From Micractinium sp. NFX-FRZ (taxonomy: Eukaryota > Chlorophyta > Trebouxiophyceae > Chlorellales > Chlorellaceae): 64,000 bases of DNA. Where the stretch lies: assembly GCA_029339195.1 (NCBI GenBank), contig JAPTJF010000053.1, positions 124,001 to 188,000 on the forward strand. The letters run 5' to 3'. Below, in pieces: positions 23,254-35,116 of this stretch. The translations under genes and the position numbers were made by a program. Positions within the stretch are counted from its first letter, which is position 1. Each line of letters begins with the position of its first letter. Below the pieces are notes generated by a model that made no database searches, had not been told where the DNA came from, and saw nothing but the letters and a program-made list of their open reading frames with translations.

Positions 23254-23547
23254 GCCGAGGTTTGGTGCTGCGAGGTGCAAGGCCCCGCAGCTGCACCGTA
23301 ACCTTCCTTGCAGGCTGGTGCGCTAATTGGACCGCGCCAATGCAGTGCGCCAATCCCAGCTGCTCACCTGCCATGACATGCCCTAGCGCCGCCGCCAGCG
23401 CACAGCACGGAGCTGCCCGCCTGTGCAGCTTCTCGGTGCGCGCTCAGTCCTTCCTGGGCCAGATTCCAGGCCCAGGCGCGCGCTTTTGAACCTCTCAGCT
23501 TGATATCGATATCGAAGCCTCAAGAGCAGCCTTAAAGCTGCTGAGCA
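23254..23547. promoter_or_regulatory. Divergent upstream region of carrier (-) and lipase (+)
   Basis: 294 bases between start codons, presumably with both promoters. It includes a GATATCGATATC stretch at 23502-23513, which is palindromic but of unknown use. Confidence 0.4.
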
Positions 23548-26500
23548 ATGCCGGCCATCACCTTGTATGGCAGGCGCTGGCACTTCAGCTCTGGTAAGAG
23601 CAACCCCACAGGATGGAGGTGGCAAAGTTGACAGGGCTTCATTTACTGCGTGCTGCAGGCGCTACCAAGGTGTTGGGCGGCCGCCGCCGGCGGCTGCCGG
23701 CCCTCGCTGCCGCCGCGTGGTGCCCCAGCTCCTCCACCCTCTCCGCCCATCTCTCCCTACCTGCAGACATTGTAGCGGTGCCTGCTTTGCTCTCCGCCCT
23801 GTTCCACCTCGCCTGGATCATCATCCTGCTCGTCTGGGCCGCCGCTAAGAGCGGCTGGCCGGGGCACTGCGCCAGCGGAGAGGGCACGCGTTACGTCGTC
23901 TTGCTGGCTGGCCTGTTTGCCACGTTCGCGGTGAACCTGGCGCTCGACTTGCTGCTGGCGAGCCAAAGCCTGCGGGGCGCGCCCTTTGAAGTCAGCAAAC
24001 GGCGCTGGGTGGCGCCGCTGCTGTACGCCTGCACCGTGCCGCTGGTGGCGACGCTGGGGCTGGCAGGTGGGCGGGCGGGCGGGCAGCATGTGGTTGGGCC
24101 TGTGGACAGGGTGGGGCAGGCTATCGCACAGCACAGAATTGCGGGCACAGAGGTGCCGTTGTGACCGCCGCTCTGGCGCTGTCTGCAGGGTGCTAGCATG
24201 TCCGAACCTATCCCCTGCCTTGGGAAAGGGGAACTCGCAGCAGGCAGCATCCCTTGGCGCCTGCCCGTGCCCCCTGACACACAGTGCCTCCTCGCCTCCC
24301 CACCCTCGCTGATGTGGCGGCTGGTGTCTGCAGTCTATGGCTCCCACGTGTCCACCCACCTGCAACCAGACTGCTGGCCAGTGGACCAGCGCAATGCAGG
24401 TGGGAGGGCAGTACAGCTTACGAGGCAGCCTGGGTGGGACCATCGGAAGCTGCACTGCGTTGGGTCGCAAGTGCGTCGGGGCCGGTGCTGCCAGCCTCAT
24501 GTGCCCGCGGCAGCAGGCAGCTAACCCACGGGGAGACGGAGCACTCAGCTGCCCAGTCAATAGTATACATCCCCACCACATACCCTTCTTCTGCATATAT
24601 GACCTCTCCGCTGCTGCTGCCGCCTGTACTCCATCCCTGCCTCCCTGCTGCACCTGCGCCCGCCGCCCGCAGCCACGAGCATCGCCCACGGCCGGCGCTC
24701 TCTCTGCGCCTCTCTGGCTGGCAAAAACCACGGTGTTCGGCAGCACGCCCTCCCCCCTCCCCTCCCCACCCCGCAGTCACCAACATTGCCCAGGCACTCG
24801 TGTTTTCCACCTGGGGCTTCATGGCCATCGCCTCCCTGGGCATCGCTATCACTTACAACATGTGAGGGGGCTGCCTCCCAGCACGCCTCCTGACCTGCCT
24901 GCTCCTGCCAGCATCCCTTTCCTCGTGACCCCCTATTACAAGGGCACCATGACAGGTCACCATGACAGGGCACCATTACAAGGGCACCGCATCACTCCTG
25001 GGGGGAGCGGGAGCCAGGGGTGTGGGGTCCCATTGTCTGGCCAGTTCCCAGCCTCCCCGCCTGGCGCCAAAACCTCACCTAAACAAGCAATGCCTTTGGG
25101 TGCCCCTCAATGCCGGCCAATGCGCCCGACTGCCCCCTGCAATGCCCCCCACCGCCCCACAGGTACCCGCAGCACCACGATTTGGATTCCTGGGAGGCGC
25201 GCTGCGAGTGCCTGGCCTCCGCGCTCTGCTGCCACGCAAATGTGCGCGGGGGACGGCAGGGGCAGGGAGGGAAACGTGCGAGCGAGGGGGAGGGGCAGGG
25301 CGTGTGTTGCGCCAACACGGCGAGAGGCTCTGTTGTGTGCACCCTTGGGGGGTTACAGCTGGCAAGGCTTGTGGCCCCCTGGTGTGTGCACTAGCGGGGC
25401 CAGCAGGACAATCCATTGCCACTCAGGATTGCCTTCTGGTCTGCTCGCCTCCCTGCACCCTGGCATGCCTGCAGGTCGTGCGCCGGCCAGATGGCAAGCG
25501 CCCGCCCCTGACCAACATTGCAGAACTGACGGCGGGTGGGTGGGCCAGGGAAGTGTGTTGGTAGGGAGAGCAGGCACAAGCATGAGCAAGTTTGGTGGCG
25601 GGTGGGTGTTTTCGGGGGAGTGTGCGGGGGAAGGGAGCAGTCACAAGCATGAGCCATGGAACTTGCTGGCCTGCTGTTCTTCTGGAACACCCCTCGGCAA
25701 CCTGACTGCCCCTTCCTGCCCTCTGCCCATGCCCTGCCACCCCCTCCCACCCAGCAGGCCTGCTCTTATTCTGACTCGTGTCAGCTGTGCTGCCCCACAC
25801 AAACAATCGCTGCTCCCACCCCAGCAGGCCTGCTGTCCCACTGCGACCTCGACGCCAAAGAATCGAAATCTTTTGTTATTCTGTTTTTCAAACACCTAAC
25901 ATATTAAAAACATAAGTTGTGATGCAGGCCTGCTGTCCCACTGCGACCTGGATGCCACAGACATCACGGCAGCCCTGTTCCTGGCCTCCGCCGCCCAGAA
26001 CCGCCGCCGCCGGCTGCGCGTGGCCAAGGCGCTGCTGCCTGTGTACAAGGCGATGCGGGCGGGGGGCGCGGGCAGCTCTGCAGGCAGAGGCAGGGGTGCA
26101 GGCGGAGGCGGCGCAGGTGGGGGGGTTTGGGCAGGTGGTGGTGGGTGGTGGTACGTGTGGAGGGGGTGTGGACAGGGCGGGCCGGCAGATGGGGGTGGGT
26201 GGGGGGGCAGGAAGGCCACTGCGGGAGGATGCAAAGCATGCATGGCCAGGGTCTAGTCCAGTCGTTACAGCTTTTCACATCCCCAAGGGGATTCAACTTC
26301 AGGACGAACCATTATCCTGAGAGGTTGACGAGGCATGCACCAGACCATGAAATCATGAAACCATGAAAACAGGGGCCTATACAAGCTGGGTATGAATCAA
26401 CGAAAAATATGTGCAGCACCGGGGAAAGTGTGAGTGGTCTAGCTGCTGATGGAGAAGTACTCATTCCATTGCGACTTGCTTGCTGCGGCTCCAAAGAGGT

Positions 26501-29500
26501 CGGGGCGGCCCTCGCACAGGCGGCGCAGCTCAGAGCGGGGAAGCTTAGCGGACACGTCAGCGGCATACTGGGATACGAGGGAGGGCGGGGCGCGGCTCTG
26601 TGAGGATGCAAAGCCGCGAGGGAGGATGCAAAGCATGCATGGGCAGGGTGCGCTTGCCTGCTCACGGCAGGTAATTAACTGATGAGATAAGCTGCAGCCT
26701 GCTTGCGCCCTGAACCTGTGGCTGCAGCGGGCCAGTGGCACAGGCCGAGACCAAACCTGGAAGCTGTGCACTGCGTATAAGCCAAGCCAACCTGCTCACT
26801 CTGGCCCTTCCTTCTGCCGCCCTCCCTCCCTCCGCTCCCTCTGCAGGCTTCGGCGGGAGCGAGGAGGATGGCGAGGGGGATGAGGATGCAGCCAGCACAG
26901 GTGGCAGTTCCAGCACCTCCCTAAACGAGGTGCCCAACGACAGGGAGCTGGACCGGATGATCGCAGCACAGCAGGCACAGCAGGCGGCACGGCAGGCACA
27001 GCAGGCGCAGCAGCCGCGCAAGTGGCACCCAAACTTGGAACCCGTAGGGCCTGAAGGCGGCGCCGCCTTGCAGGCTCCCGAGGGCAGCAGCGGCGCACAC
27101 CTGGCTGACCCTCAATTGCAGTTACCAAGGGAGCAGGTGCCACGGCGCGGGGCGCGGGGCAGGCACGTCAGCTGGGCGCAGGACGGGCCGGCGCACGCAG
27201 CGGCGGCAGGAGAAGGGCCAGGCTCTGCGGCGGCGCCTCGCACAGGCGCTGCTGGCCAGCCCTCAGATTCTATGCGGTTTCAGCATGTGGAGAAGCAGCA
27301 TGATGAGGCAGGGGACCCGCTGGCAGCTGCCTCGGCTTTTGCACAGCTGGAGGCGGCCCCTGCCAGCCCTGGCGGTCTTGCCAACGGCAGCGAGCCGGCA
27401 GCCGACGGCGGGCAGCTGCTGCCGGTGCCGACGGCAACCGGCGAGGGGCAGCCGCTGCCGCTGACCCAAGCGACGGTGGCTGAGCTGGACAGGAGGCTGG
27501 CAGAGATGGAGGCGGGGCAGGGGAGCCCTCTGGGATCGCCGCTGAGCGCGTCACAGGCAAGCTCGTGGGCAGGGGTGCACGGGAATGGAGCACTGGAGGC
27601 AGTGGAGTTGCAAGAGGAGGCGTGGCCTAGGTAGCGGGGCAGCACCTGTGGCTTTGGTGCGAGCTGTGTTGCAGCTGCCGGGACACGACCTGCTGGGCAG
27701 CCATTGCCACCGATATCCCACTGCCTGCATGTCTCCAGGTTGCAATGGTACTGCCTTGCAGGAGCCGCATGCAGCAGCGGAGGAGCTGTCCGACAGCCTG
27801 CCAAGCTTTTCTTGGCACAGGCACTGACCCGCATCAGCCCGCCTCACTGCGCGCCTGCCCGCCTGCCCATGAGTGCTGCTCTGCAGGAGGTGCAGGCAGC
27901 AGCATTGGAACTGGCAGGAGAGCTAATGGAAGAGCTGCCTCAAGATCTGCCACCTGACCAGGTGGGAAGCAACCTTAGCTTGCTTCAACCTCAAGCAGGC
28001 CTGCAAGTGACAGCTGCCTGCCACCCAGGGCCGAGTCCGATGAGCGGCTCGCCTCTGTTTGTGTCTGTGCACTGCTGTGCACGGCTGCATAACGCCTGCT
28101 GCTTTGATCTGGACCCTGTGTGCTCGCCCTTTCGTCACGCCTGCTGTCCTCCACACCGCCCTCCTCTCATCAAGTGCAGCACGACGTGGTGGGGCAGCTG
28201 GCCGATGCGATTGAGGAGGAGATACGGCAGCTGGGAGGCGGGCAGCTGCCAGAGGAGGCGGTGCTGCAGATGGCCAAGGTGGGAGGGGAGAGCAGGGCAT
28301 GGCAGCAGGGAGGGTGGACGAGAGGTTGACAGGTTTCCGAAGAGGCTGCACCGCAGGTGATCTAGGTGGGGGAGGAAGGGCAGAGGGCAATACTCACAGA
28401 GGGCAGAAGAGGGCAGTCTTTGGAGGAGAGGGTGGCCTACGTTTCATGATTTCAGCTCAAATGTTGCAGCTGCTGCAGCCACAGCCTTTGCTTGAGTGGC
28501 TGCTGCCCACCAGTCTCACGCCCGCCCTTCCCACTGGCACCCTGGCAGCAAGACAGAGTTGGACCGGGCTCTGGGCAGCATGCCCCTGAGCCCTCCATCA
28601 TTTGGCTTCTCTTCTCCACTCCTGGTGCTCTGTTGCAGTCGGAGAGCCTGGACCTGTCCTCCCTGCAAGTCGACCCCGAGGCCCCAAACATCTGGTTCAG
28701 CACAGGCGGCAGCAGCCATGGAGGCGGGGATGATGATTGGCGAGGCAGCCGCGGCAGCAGGCTCAGCGGGGATGCAGCGGCAGCAGTGGTGGCGATGGGG
28801 GCACTGAGCGAGGCTGGGGAGGGGGAGGAGGATGTGGAAGTGGAGACGGGGACAGCAGCAGCTGTAGCAGAAGCAGCAGCACAGCAGGCGGACAAGCTGG
28901 CAACTGACTCTCCCTTCTTTACTGCTGGGGGCGGCAGCAGCCAGGCGGCACCGGCTGATGCAAGCAGCAGCAGCTCCAGCACGCTCGAAGGAGTGCGCCA
29001 CGCTGTGCGTGTGGAGGCGGCAGCAGCGCTTGCCCTGGGCATTTCTGCTGGCAAGGCGGGAGAGGATGGCGACAGCCGCAGCCAGCCAGCCGAGCCAGCA
29101 GTGCATGCAGATGTGCCGCCGCCCGCAGACGAGGTTGCCGCTGCCGCAGTGGCGGAGGTGGCAGCAGCGGCGGCGGCTGCTGAGGCGGCCTCGCCCAAGT
29201 CAGATGCTGCTTCTGTTGCTGGCGGCAGCAGCACTCGAGGCTCGCACACCTCTCGCCTGGATCTGAGCAAGCAGCTGACGGTGCGCTACCCGGTGGTCAT
29301 CACCCCCTCAGGCAAGTGGCCGTCAGATGGACGCTTCTGTCGTACTTCCTTTCCTACAGAGCCTGCTGCCACTGAAGCCGCCTGCAGACCGACTGTTCTG
29401 CTGAATGTACTGCATCTCTTCGTCTGCCACAGAGCACGTGGACGGCTTCCGCGGGCCGCTGCCTGCTGCCGCTCTGGCCGACATCTACGCGGGGCGGCAC

Positions 29501-30170
29501 GACAAGGTGCCCTCCTCGGTGCTGCTGGAGGCGGTACACTTCCTGAAGTACAGTTACGCAGGTGGGGTGTGGGGGGGAGGGTGGGAAGATGGGTGGGTGG
29601 GTGGGCAGAGCCTGTGGCAGCACATGATGGTGCAGTGACAGCGCCGATTCAGTAAGCCGGTGCTGCTTGAGGTGGGTGGCTTTGCCACCGAGGCAGGTAC
29701 AGCTGTGCCCGCAGGTTGTTGGGTGAATTGCATGAGTATGTGCCGTCCGAAGCCGATCCGCCAGCACACATTTCTGAACGTGGACTGCAAATACAACAAG
29801 ATTAGGCTCTCCCTTCTCGCCCTGCAGTGTACAGCCTGCAGCCCAAGGTGGAGGCCCCCTCCAGCGCGCTCGACGTCTTTGCCTGCCTGCCCTGCTGCAC
29901 CGCCCCGCCCGACCCGCAGAAGGCGAGCGGGCACCATGCCGCCGCTGTGCACGCCGTGTGACGCTTTGCAGCCCCGTGCCACCACGCCGCTGAGACTGTT
30001 GCACATGCTTGTGCTGCGCCCGCAAGGAGGCAGGCAGCGCACTGCCTGTGCAATTGCACACGAGCGCCATGCACGCTGCAGCAGCTGCGCCTGCTTGCCC
30101 GCAGAGTAGAGTTCACAGCACCAAGCCACTGCTACCGTCACAAACGCTGGCGCTGCTGGCGCTGCCTGCA

Positions 30171-30225
<55 letters not shown>

Positions 30226-33200
30226 GCTGCTGCTGCCAATCACTGTCCTCTTGATGTGCCTGTTATTCGATTGCCCGCAGGTTGTGTTCAAGGGTCTGAG
30301 CGAGCTGGAGGAGCTGGAGGACGACAGGTCAGCATGCTGAGCTGGCCGGGTGGGGGCAGCTCGCACGAGGCGGCGGGAAAAGGGGGTCTAGGCGGGAATA
30401 GAGAGGCAGGTCTGTTGGCTGCATGGACTTGCAGCCAATGTGCTAACTGCAGAGATGGTGTAGACGCACCTGCTCCCCGCCTCCTACTTCACCTGGTCTT
30501 CCTTACTCCCTCTCTCTTCTGTGCAGCTCCGTGGAGCTGCTGCACCTCAACTGCTCCAACCGCGTGCTGGCCCACCTGCCCTACATGATCTGCCTGGACC
30601 ACGGCAGGCGCGCTGTGGTGCTGGCCATCAGGTGGGTGGATGGGGGCACAAGGGCAGGAGGGGTCGTGAGGGCAAGCCTCGAGGGCCTGGGCCACGGCAG
30701 GCGCGCTGTGGTGCTGCCCAGCAATTGGGGCAAGCAAGTGGGGCTGCAGGGCAGGGGCCGGGGTTGTAAGGGTTGCACAATGGGGGCACCACCGTGGCAC
30801 GGGAGGCGGGCGGTAGTGCTGGCCATCTGGTGCCCAGCTGGGGGGCCAGGAATATCAGGGATGGTGGCAGTACCAGCCAGAGCGCAGGATGGGGTGGGCT
30901 GGCAATCGGGTGGGCGACTGGGGCAGCGAGCTGTGGGCACAAGCAGCCTCCTCACAGCGCCCGTCGCCCAGCGGGCACCTGCCTGCCTGCCCGGCTGCCT
31001 GCCTGCCTGCATGCATGTCTGGGGCACCATCAGCACCGCCTACATTGCCACCCTTACTGCTGTCGCTGGGCCTTTATAGCAGCTGCATTGTCACTCGATG
31101 CAGGGGCACCATCAGCGCCGCCGACATTGTGACCGATGCCATTGTGTACCCGGAACCCCTGGACAGCTGGCTGCCGCCACAGATCAAGGAGGTGAGCGGG
31201 GGACATGCCGACGCGTAAGCAGGCATGCCAGGCAGTAAGCGCAGCAGTGCTGTGAAGCGGGCCATCCAGGGGTGCAGAGTGCACAGGCCTAGGTGGTGCG
31301 CCCTGGCCAAGCAGACATGTATGCAAGGCGACGTAAGCAAGCCACGCTCGCGTGCCACTGCTGGGGCCCGCCCGCACGCCACAACAGGAGCTCGGGTGTT
31401 CCGACTTTGCCAGGTCATAATGCAGTCAGAGATGCTATGGAAGCTGCTAGTTCCTCGAGGAGCTCCTCAGCTTGACTTGCCTCCCCACCCCCGCGCCACC
31501 CACTGCTCCCATGCTGCCCCCCCTGCAGGAGCTGGAGGGGCCGGCCTTTGCGCACGCCGGCATGGTGGCGGCGGCCCGCGCCATTTTCGAGGACATGACG
31601 GAGCGGGGCATCCTGCAGCAGGTGGGCTGGACAGGGGAGGGAGGGAGGGTTGACAGCATCCGAGAGCGCAAGGCGCACTCACACCCGCCCCACTGGCCCG
31701 CACTCTTGCTCATGAAGCCACCTGCCTGGTCCCCCTCCTTTTCACTCCCTGCTCCTGCCGGCAGCTGTTGGAGGAGGCATCTGCAGGTGACTGACCAACC
31801 GTGCTAGTGAGGCTCCTGCCTGCCGATCTCGCCTGCTCTCACACATGTCCTCTCCCCTCTCTGTGTCCCGCAGCTGGTGGAGGAGGAGGCTGTGGGCGAC
31901 TATACTGCACCTCAAGGCCAGCAGGCACAGCGGGGTGGCACTGGTGGCAGCGTGGGTGCAAGCGGCAGCAGTAGTGGTGGTGCAGGCGGCCGCCTGGGCA
32001 GCAGCAGGCCTCGGCGTGAGAGCCAGTACGATGCCGATGCCGGCGGCAGCGGCCCGGAATGCTCCCAATACTGGCCAGAGGGCAGCCGAGGCGGGGCAGC
32101 CCGGCAGGGCGGGGGCCAGGGCGGCGAAGACACCGGGGCGGTGCAGCCCCTGCCTGCCGACGCCACGTCAGCAGTCAACCTGCAGTCGATCGAGCGAGCG
32201 GACGCTGCCGGGCGGCTGTGGGAGGGGGCCAGCGGCATGGGAGCTGCAGATGACGGCGGCAGCAGTAGCTCTCCTGGTTCAAGCCCCCGCCGGCAGAGGT
32301 CCCAGCAACAGGATCGTGACAATACACAGGGGGCTGCTGCTGCCGAGGCTGCCGAGGCTGGCTCGTTGCCGCACGTCAGCATGTACCAGCGCAACCTTGG
32401 GGCGGCTGCCGGCGGGCTGCAGCAGGCGGCTGACAGGGCGCAGCAGTCGCCGGGGCGGCGGGTGGGGGAGCTGATGCGGCAGAAGATACAGGAGGAGGGG
32501 TGGCAGCTGATTGTGCAGGGGCACAGGTGGGGAAATTAATTATTGGAAAGGTGGCAGCTGATGATGCAGGGGCACATGAGGACATGGTTCATGCCACTTA
32601 TGCCAGGGGCCGCTGAGAGGTCTGTGGGTGCTGCCGCCCTGACGTTGCTGGAGCAGTACCCCACTCCATTGCCTCCCTCCCCTGCCCCGCTGCTCCCCTG
32701 CCGCCTGCTGCCCCGCAGCCTGGGAGCGGGTGCAGCCGCCCTGGTGTCCCTCAAGCTTCTGGAGCACTACCCTGGCCTGAACTGTATCGCCTACAGCTGC
32801 CCAGGTCAGAGACAGCGGGCTGGTGTGTGCTGATGGGGCCAGCTTGCCTGCCATTCCAGCCAGGCCGGTTGCCAGTCGCGCATCCGCCGCTGCGGCACAA
32901 GTCATGCTTCTGCTCCTGCTGCTCCGAGGTTCCTCTTGAACCCGGCCTGGCTGTGAGAGCTGCCTTGTGCTACAAGCCTCGGCAGGCGGGCTGGTGCACA
33001 GACACCCACCCCTTCAGCCCCAGCTTATTTGTAAGCATCTGCCTTGTTGGTTGACGCCCCCTGTGGCTGCAGGCGGGTTGGCGAGCAAGAACCTGGCACG
33101 CGCCATGGCTTCCTTCACCACCACCGGTGAGCCTGATGTACAGGTGCTTGCATGGTCTACAGTATGTGTCAATATGTTTCTCATCAACACCTTGCGTATG

Positions 33201-35116
33201 GCACGCATGCATGTGTCCTTATGGCATCCTGCGCCAGCACTGGTAGCTCCCACCTCTGGTCCCTGCCCTGCCTCTGCCCATCTTGCCATGCCATGCCGCG
33301 TCCATGCAATGCCACGGGGTCTGCCAGCTCCCATGCCCCGGATGGAAATGCCAGGTGCCTGCTCACCATCCCACCCGCTGCCCACTGCCCTGCCTGCTGC
33401 CCCGCCCCACTGTATGCCCCTCGCTGGCCTTGCGCCTGCAGTGGTGGTGGGCAAGGACGCGGTGTGCCGTGCCACGGTGGGCAACCTGGCCCGCTTGATG
33501 GACGAAATGGTGACGGCGCTGGCGCGGTGCCGGCAGCCCAAGCTCAAGGTAAGCCAGGGAAGTGAGGCCTTAGTGGCGGCTGGTGGATTCAGGGACAGCG
33601 GCAGGAGGGGTAGTTTGCCTGAAGAACGAAATGGTGACGGCGGTGGCGCACTGCAGGCAGTGCAAGCTCAAGGTGAGATGGCATTGGAGGCGCTGCTCAG
33701 GGTTGATGTGGGGGTGGGGGCAGGGACGGGGGCGGGAGGGATGGCGTGTCCTGGTGGACGAAATGATGATGGCGATGGCCCGCTGCAGCCAGTCGAAGTT
33801 CAAGTTGAGTGGGCGGTTTATGGCTGGGGCAGGCAGCCCCTCCTGCGGGCCCTCACCACATGCCAGCAATCTGTGTCAAGAGTCTGCCCTGCCTCCCTGC
33901 CGCCAACCCCACACCACATGCACCATCCTCATTCCCGTGCTTGCGTCGACCCCTGGCCCAGGTGCTCTTCTGGCCCTGGTGGCGCCGGCGGCGGGCCCAC
34001 TTCCGCAAGCTCTTCTGGGACTACGACCAGATCCCGCCCGAGTCGCTGGAGGTACTGCAGCGGTACTACGAAAGCAGGTGGGTGCCAGGCGGTGCTGGGC
34101 GGGGGATCACGGTGGCGGGACCAGATCCCGCCCGAGTCGCTGGAGGTACTGCAGCGGTACTACGAGAGCAGGTGGGCGCCAGGCGGTGCTGGGCGGGGGA
34201 TCACGGTGGCGGGACCAGATCCCGCCCGAGTCGCTGGAGGTACTGCAGCGGTACTACGAGAGCAGGTGGGCGCCAGGCGGTGCTGGGCGGGGGATCACGA
34301 AGGTGGGGTTTAGGCGTGGAGGAGAAGGAGGCCTGCAATTGGTTGGATGCTGCTGGTGTGCTGGCAGCAGAGCCTGCCCCCTGCCGTCAATATTAGTCCA
34401 CCCTGTCTCGACCCCTTGCTCTGCCCCGCCCTGCCCCACCCCAAACTCACGCCCCTCCCCACCTGTCGTGTGCAGGGCGCGCATCGGGCAGCCGCTGAGC
34501 ATGTACCCGCCCGGCCGCATCATCTTCCTGCGCCCCATCAAGACGCGGGTGGCCAAGGAGTGGGATGCTGTGTGGATACAACCAGAGGACATCATCGGTG
34601 AGAGTGGCAGGGGCGCACGCTGTGCCTGCTGTGCGGCGCACGCTGTGCCGCGCTCTGGCTGCCAGTCGCTGTCAGAGTGCGGCAGCACAACATGTTCCCA
34701 ATAGCCCACGTGTGCCGGCAAGCGCAGAGGCAGCTAAGCAGGCCTGCCAGCCGCACTACAACCCATCCCCTTCCTCTTCACTCCTTGCCACCCTTGCCCA
34801 CGCCTGGGCCCCCCGCTGTGCAGCCGAGGGCCTGCTCGTCTCCCCACACATGCTGCGGGACCACCTGTGCGGTACCGCCTACGAGGCCCTCACCGCCGCA
34901 GCTGCCCGCATGAAGGACTTGGAGAATGGGGCGCCCAGCGCACTCTCTGGGACGGCAGATGCACGCCCTTACATGGCCCGCCTGCTGCGCCAGCAGCGCG
35001 CCGCCGCGCGCCGCGAGCACCGCCTGCGTCAGGAGGCTGCCCGGCGGCGTGCGCGCCAGCGCATCAGGGCGCAGCGCACTTCCAGCCTGCAGGACGTGTT
35101 GATAGAGGCCTCCTAA
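23548..35116 (+). CDS. sn1-specific diacylglycerol lipase-like protein (about 24 exons)
   Basis: About 24 exons over 11.6 kb code roughly 1490 aa. Exon 1 starts MPAITLYGRRWHFSSD, like animal DAGL (MPGIVVFRRRW). Four membrane segments follow in exons 2-4 (23767-24861), then the cytosolic SWEARCECLASALCC and HCDLDATDITAAL blocks. A long low-complexity insert fills exons 8 and 11. The lipase core is in exons 14-25: LDHGRRAVVLAIRGTIS, the GHSLGAG nucleophile elbow formed by the exon join 32526/32719, VVVGKDAVCR (catalytic Asp), MYPPGRIIFL, and SPHMLRDH (catalytic His). Family enzymes hydrolyse diacylglycerol to 2-acylglycerol at membranes. Checked exons include 23767-24066, 28639-29311, 30527-30631, 31104-31191, 31529-31621, 31874-32526, 32719-32804, 33442-33548, 33962-34077, 34476-34597 and 34824-35116. 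The end of exon 8 (near 27600-27630) is unresolved. The intron at 29312 starts GCAAGT. Confidence 0.88.
25536..25675 (+). repeat. Tandem duplication at lipase exon 6 donor
   Basis: A unit of about 75 bp containing GGCGGGTGGGT...GGAGCA(G)...CACAAGCATGAGC is present twice, starting at the donor of the exon ending at 25535. Confidence 0.6.
25749..25960 (+). repeat. Copies of lipase exon 7 start
   Basis: The true start (25928) follows CAG and reads GCCTGCTGTCCCACTGCGAC. An almost identical copy lies at about 25825-25857 and a shorter decayed one at about 25753-25775, each behind CAGCAG. Confidence 0.8.
27762..27911 (+). repeat. Copy of lipase exon 9 start
   Basis: GAGCCGCATGCAGCAGCGGA after TTGCAG near 27762 mirrors the real exon start GAGGTGCAGGCAGCAGCATT at 27887. 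Confidence 0.6.
30172..30222 (+). repeat. CTG triplet repeat in a lipase intron
   Basis: About 17 uninterrupted CTG units, followed by a shorter run after one inserted base. It is intronic, ahead of the exon at 30281. Confidence 0.85.
30600..30830 (+). repeat. Three copies of lipase exon 15 3' edge
   Basis: The real end CACGGCAGGCGCGCTGTGGT (30600) recurs nearly exactly at about 30694 and in decayed form at about 30798 (CACGGGAGGCGGGCGGTAGT), all within the intron after the donor at 30632. Confidence 0.85.
31018..31131 (+). repeat. Copy of lipase exon 16 start
   Basis: GGGGCACCATCAGCACCGCC at about 31021 precedes the true exon start GGGGCACCATCAGCGCCGCC at 31103. Confidence 0.85.
31763..31903 (+). 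repeat. Copy of lipase exon start before 31874
   Basis: GCAGCTGTTGGAGGAGGCAT at about 31762 resembles the real GCAGCTGGTGGAGGAGGAGG at 31870. The first copy looks like a small exon but would break the frame, so I read it as a decayed edge copy. Confidence 0.65.
32500..32775 (+). repeat. Both edge copies within the intron that splits the catalytic serine
   Basis: The exon end GGTGGCAGCTGATTGTGCAG (about 32499) is copied at about 32551 (GGTGGCAGCTGATGATGCAG). The next exon's start, real at 32719, is copied at about 32629-32664 (GGTGCTGCCGCCCTGACG, then TGCTGGAGCAGTACCC). The order is real end, copied end, copied start, real start. Confidence 0.75.
33500..33810 (+). repeat. Three copies of lipase exon 22 3' edge
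   Basis: GACGAAATGGTGACGGCGCT at the true exon (about 33501) is copied at about 33628 and, more decayed, at about 33758 (GACGAAATGATGATGGCGAT). The period is about 130 bp. Confidence 0.85.
34025..34306 (+). repeat. Three near-identical 94-bp units at lipase exon 23 donor
   Basis: The unit starts GACCAGATCCCGCCCGAGTC at 34025, 34119 and 34213, exactly 94 bases apart. It covers the last 53 bases of the exon plus about 40 bases of intron with the donor. The copies differ at only a few bases. Confidence 0.95.

Noticed and set aside
31765..31787. Small exon coding LLEEASA in the lipase gene
   Set aside because: Its inclusion breaks the phase to the next exon; it is better explained as a decayed copy of the following exon start.
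32543..32833. Separate plus-strand ORF of 96 codons
   Set aside because: It is the intron that splits the catalytic serine, made of edge copies read through; not an independent gene.
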